Source: Actinomycetota bacterium (lineage in GTDB: Bacteria; Actinomycetota; Thermoleophilia; Miltoncostaeales; Miltoncostaeaceae). Taken from it: a DNA stretch of 6,200 nucleotides. Both the position numbers and the translations under genes were made by a program. A model generated the notes under the pieces. That model was not told where the DNA came from and made no database searches. It saw nothing but the letters and a program-made list of their open reading frames with translations. This document shows, piece by piece, positions 5,549 through 6,200 of this stretch. The stretch spans positions 1 through 6,200 of the forward strand of contig CANGAY010000048.1 of NCBI GenBank assembly GCA_947451735.1. Reading direction: 5' to 3'. Within the stretch, counting starts at the first letter, position 1. Each line of letters opens with the position of its first letter.

Positions 5549-6200
5549 ATGGACGACCTGCACACCATCGGCATCGTCGGCGGCGGCACCATGGGCGCTG
5601 AGATCGCCCACGTGGTGGCGGCCGCGGGATTCACCGTGCTGCTGGCCGATGCCGACATGGCGCGCGCCCAGGCCGGGCGTGACCGGGCGCTCGACATCGC
5701 GGCGCGCCGGGTGGCGCGCGGCCGCATGACCGACGACGACGCCGCCCGGGTGGCAGATGGCATCACCGCGGTGGATGGCATCGCGGCGCTGCGCGACATG
5801 GACGCCGTCATCGAGGCAGTGCCCGAGGATCTGGACCTCAAGATCATCGTGCACGGCCAGATCGATGCCGCGGTGCGCCCCGATGCGCTCGTGGCCACGA
5901 ACACCTCCGGCCTGTCGGTGACCGCGCTGGGCGACGCCACCGCACACCCGGCGCGCCTCATCGGCCTGCACTTCTTCAACCCCGCCAGCACCATGCGGCT
6001 CGTGGAGGTCATCGCGGGCGCGGCCACCGCGCCGGCCACAGTCGACCGCGCATGCGCACTGGCCGACGCGCTGGGCAAGCAGCCGGTGCGCGTGGCCGAG
6101 TGCCCGGGCTTCGTGGTCAATCGCGTGCTGGTGCGCGCCATGGCCGAGGCCTACCGCGCCGCGGCGGGCGCGCCCATCGACCGGGTCGCGGCCGACGAAC
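5549..6200 (+). CDS. 3-hydroxyacyl-CoA dehydrogenase (3-hydroxybutyryl-CoA dehydrogenase type), 3' end cut by window
   Basis: The visible 217 residues form an NAD(P)-dependent enzyme that interconverts 3-hydroxyacyl-CoA and 3-oxoacyl-CoA, as in beta-oxidation or butyryl-CoA metabolism, in the cytosol. The Rossmann domain opens with GxGxxG as GGGTMG at 11-16, and Asp34 ends the second strand as expected for NAD ribose binding. It continues with EAVPED at 89-94 and TNTSGLS at 117-123, with catalytic Ser120. The catalytic His141 is in HFFNP (141-145), its partner Glu153 is in LVEV, and Asn191 is in PGFVVNR (186-192), which opens the C-terminal helical domain. The frame is open at the right edge; single-domain members are about 280-300 residues, so roughly a quarter is missing. 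Whether this is a free-standing dehydrogenase or the start of a fused protein cannot be seen. The ATG start is fixed by the TACGCT -10 6 nt upstream. Confidence 0.93.
   Translation, partial: MDDLHTIGIVGGGTMGAEIAHVVAAAGFTVLLADADMARAQAGRDRALDIAARRVARGRMTDDDAARVADGITAVDGIAALRDMDAVIEAVPEDLDLKIIVHGQIDAAVRPDALVATNTSGLSVTALGDATAHPARLIGLHFFNPASTMRLVEVIAGAATAPATVDRACALADALGKQPVRVAECPGFVVNRVLVRAMAEAYRAAAGAPIDRVAADE

Noticed and set aside
3675..5729. 684-codon plus-strand open frame
   Set aside because: It runs across a divergent promoter pair, the PAP2 gene in another frame and the GGDEF-like gene in antisense, with an Arg/Pro/Thr-rich product. It is a composition artefact.
1..6200. A new defence, mobile or biosynthetic system
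   Set aside because: All seven protein genes fit known families or a plausible degenerate family, base composition looks even throughout, and there are no transposase, integrase, direct-repeat array or toxin-antitoxin signs. The novelty is limited to start-site architecture and short regulatory elements.

Overview
The window is very GC-rich, compact chromosomal DNA. Third codon positions are strongly G/C, several genes start with GTG, and genes overlap or sit tens of bases apart. The order tilS-hpt-ftsH, a short TilS without a long C-terminal domain, and an FtsH beginning [14 protein letters not shown] suggest a high-GC actinobacterium, perhaps a deep branch such as Thermoleophilia. The taxonomic placement is inference. 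I see no mobile element, tRNA, rRNA or CRISPR array.

Layout. Positions 1-4033 hold a minus-strand cluster read right to left: a secreted TlpA-like thioredoxin lipoprotein (4033-3503), tRNA(Ile)-lysidine synthase tilS (3476-2520), hypoxanthine phosphoribosyltransferase hpt (2523-1984) and the membrane protease ftsH (1913 to beyond position 1). tilS and hpt share an ATGA junction. A 51-bp divergent gap separates this cluster from a plus-strand PAP2-family phosphatase (4085-4588). Its 3' end overlaps by 32 bp the 3' end of a minus-strand membrane protein with a degenerate GGDEF domain (5468-4557). An 80-bp divergent gap rich in repeats then leads to a plus-strand 3-hydroxyacyl-CoA dehydrogenase (5549 to beyond 6200).

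Two modes of translation start are visible. Genes that head a transcript (the TlpA-like gene, the PAP2 gene, the dehydrogenase and, with one mismatch, tilS) have a TANNNT -10 element ending exactly 6 nt before the start codon, which predicts leaderless mRNAs. Internal operon genes (hpt, ftsH) instead have GGGAG exactly 7 nt before the start. By that rule ftsH starts on a rare CTG codon; an in-frame stop two codons upstream leaves no conventional start that keeps its first membrane helix.

Most of the window is housekeeping: translation fidelity, purine salvage, membrane proteolysis, thiol redox and lipid or acyl-CoA metabolism. I found no new multi-gene system. The points worth a second look are the leaderless pattern, the CTG start of ftsH, the degenerate GGDEF protein with a possible coupled 10-codon upstream ORF, the altered PAP2 motifs, and the repeat-dense gap at 5469-5548.
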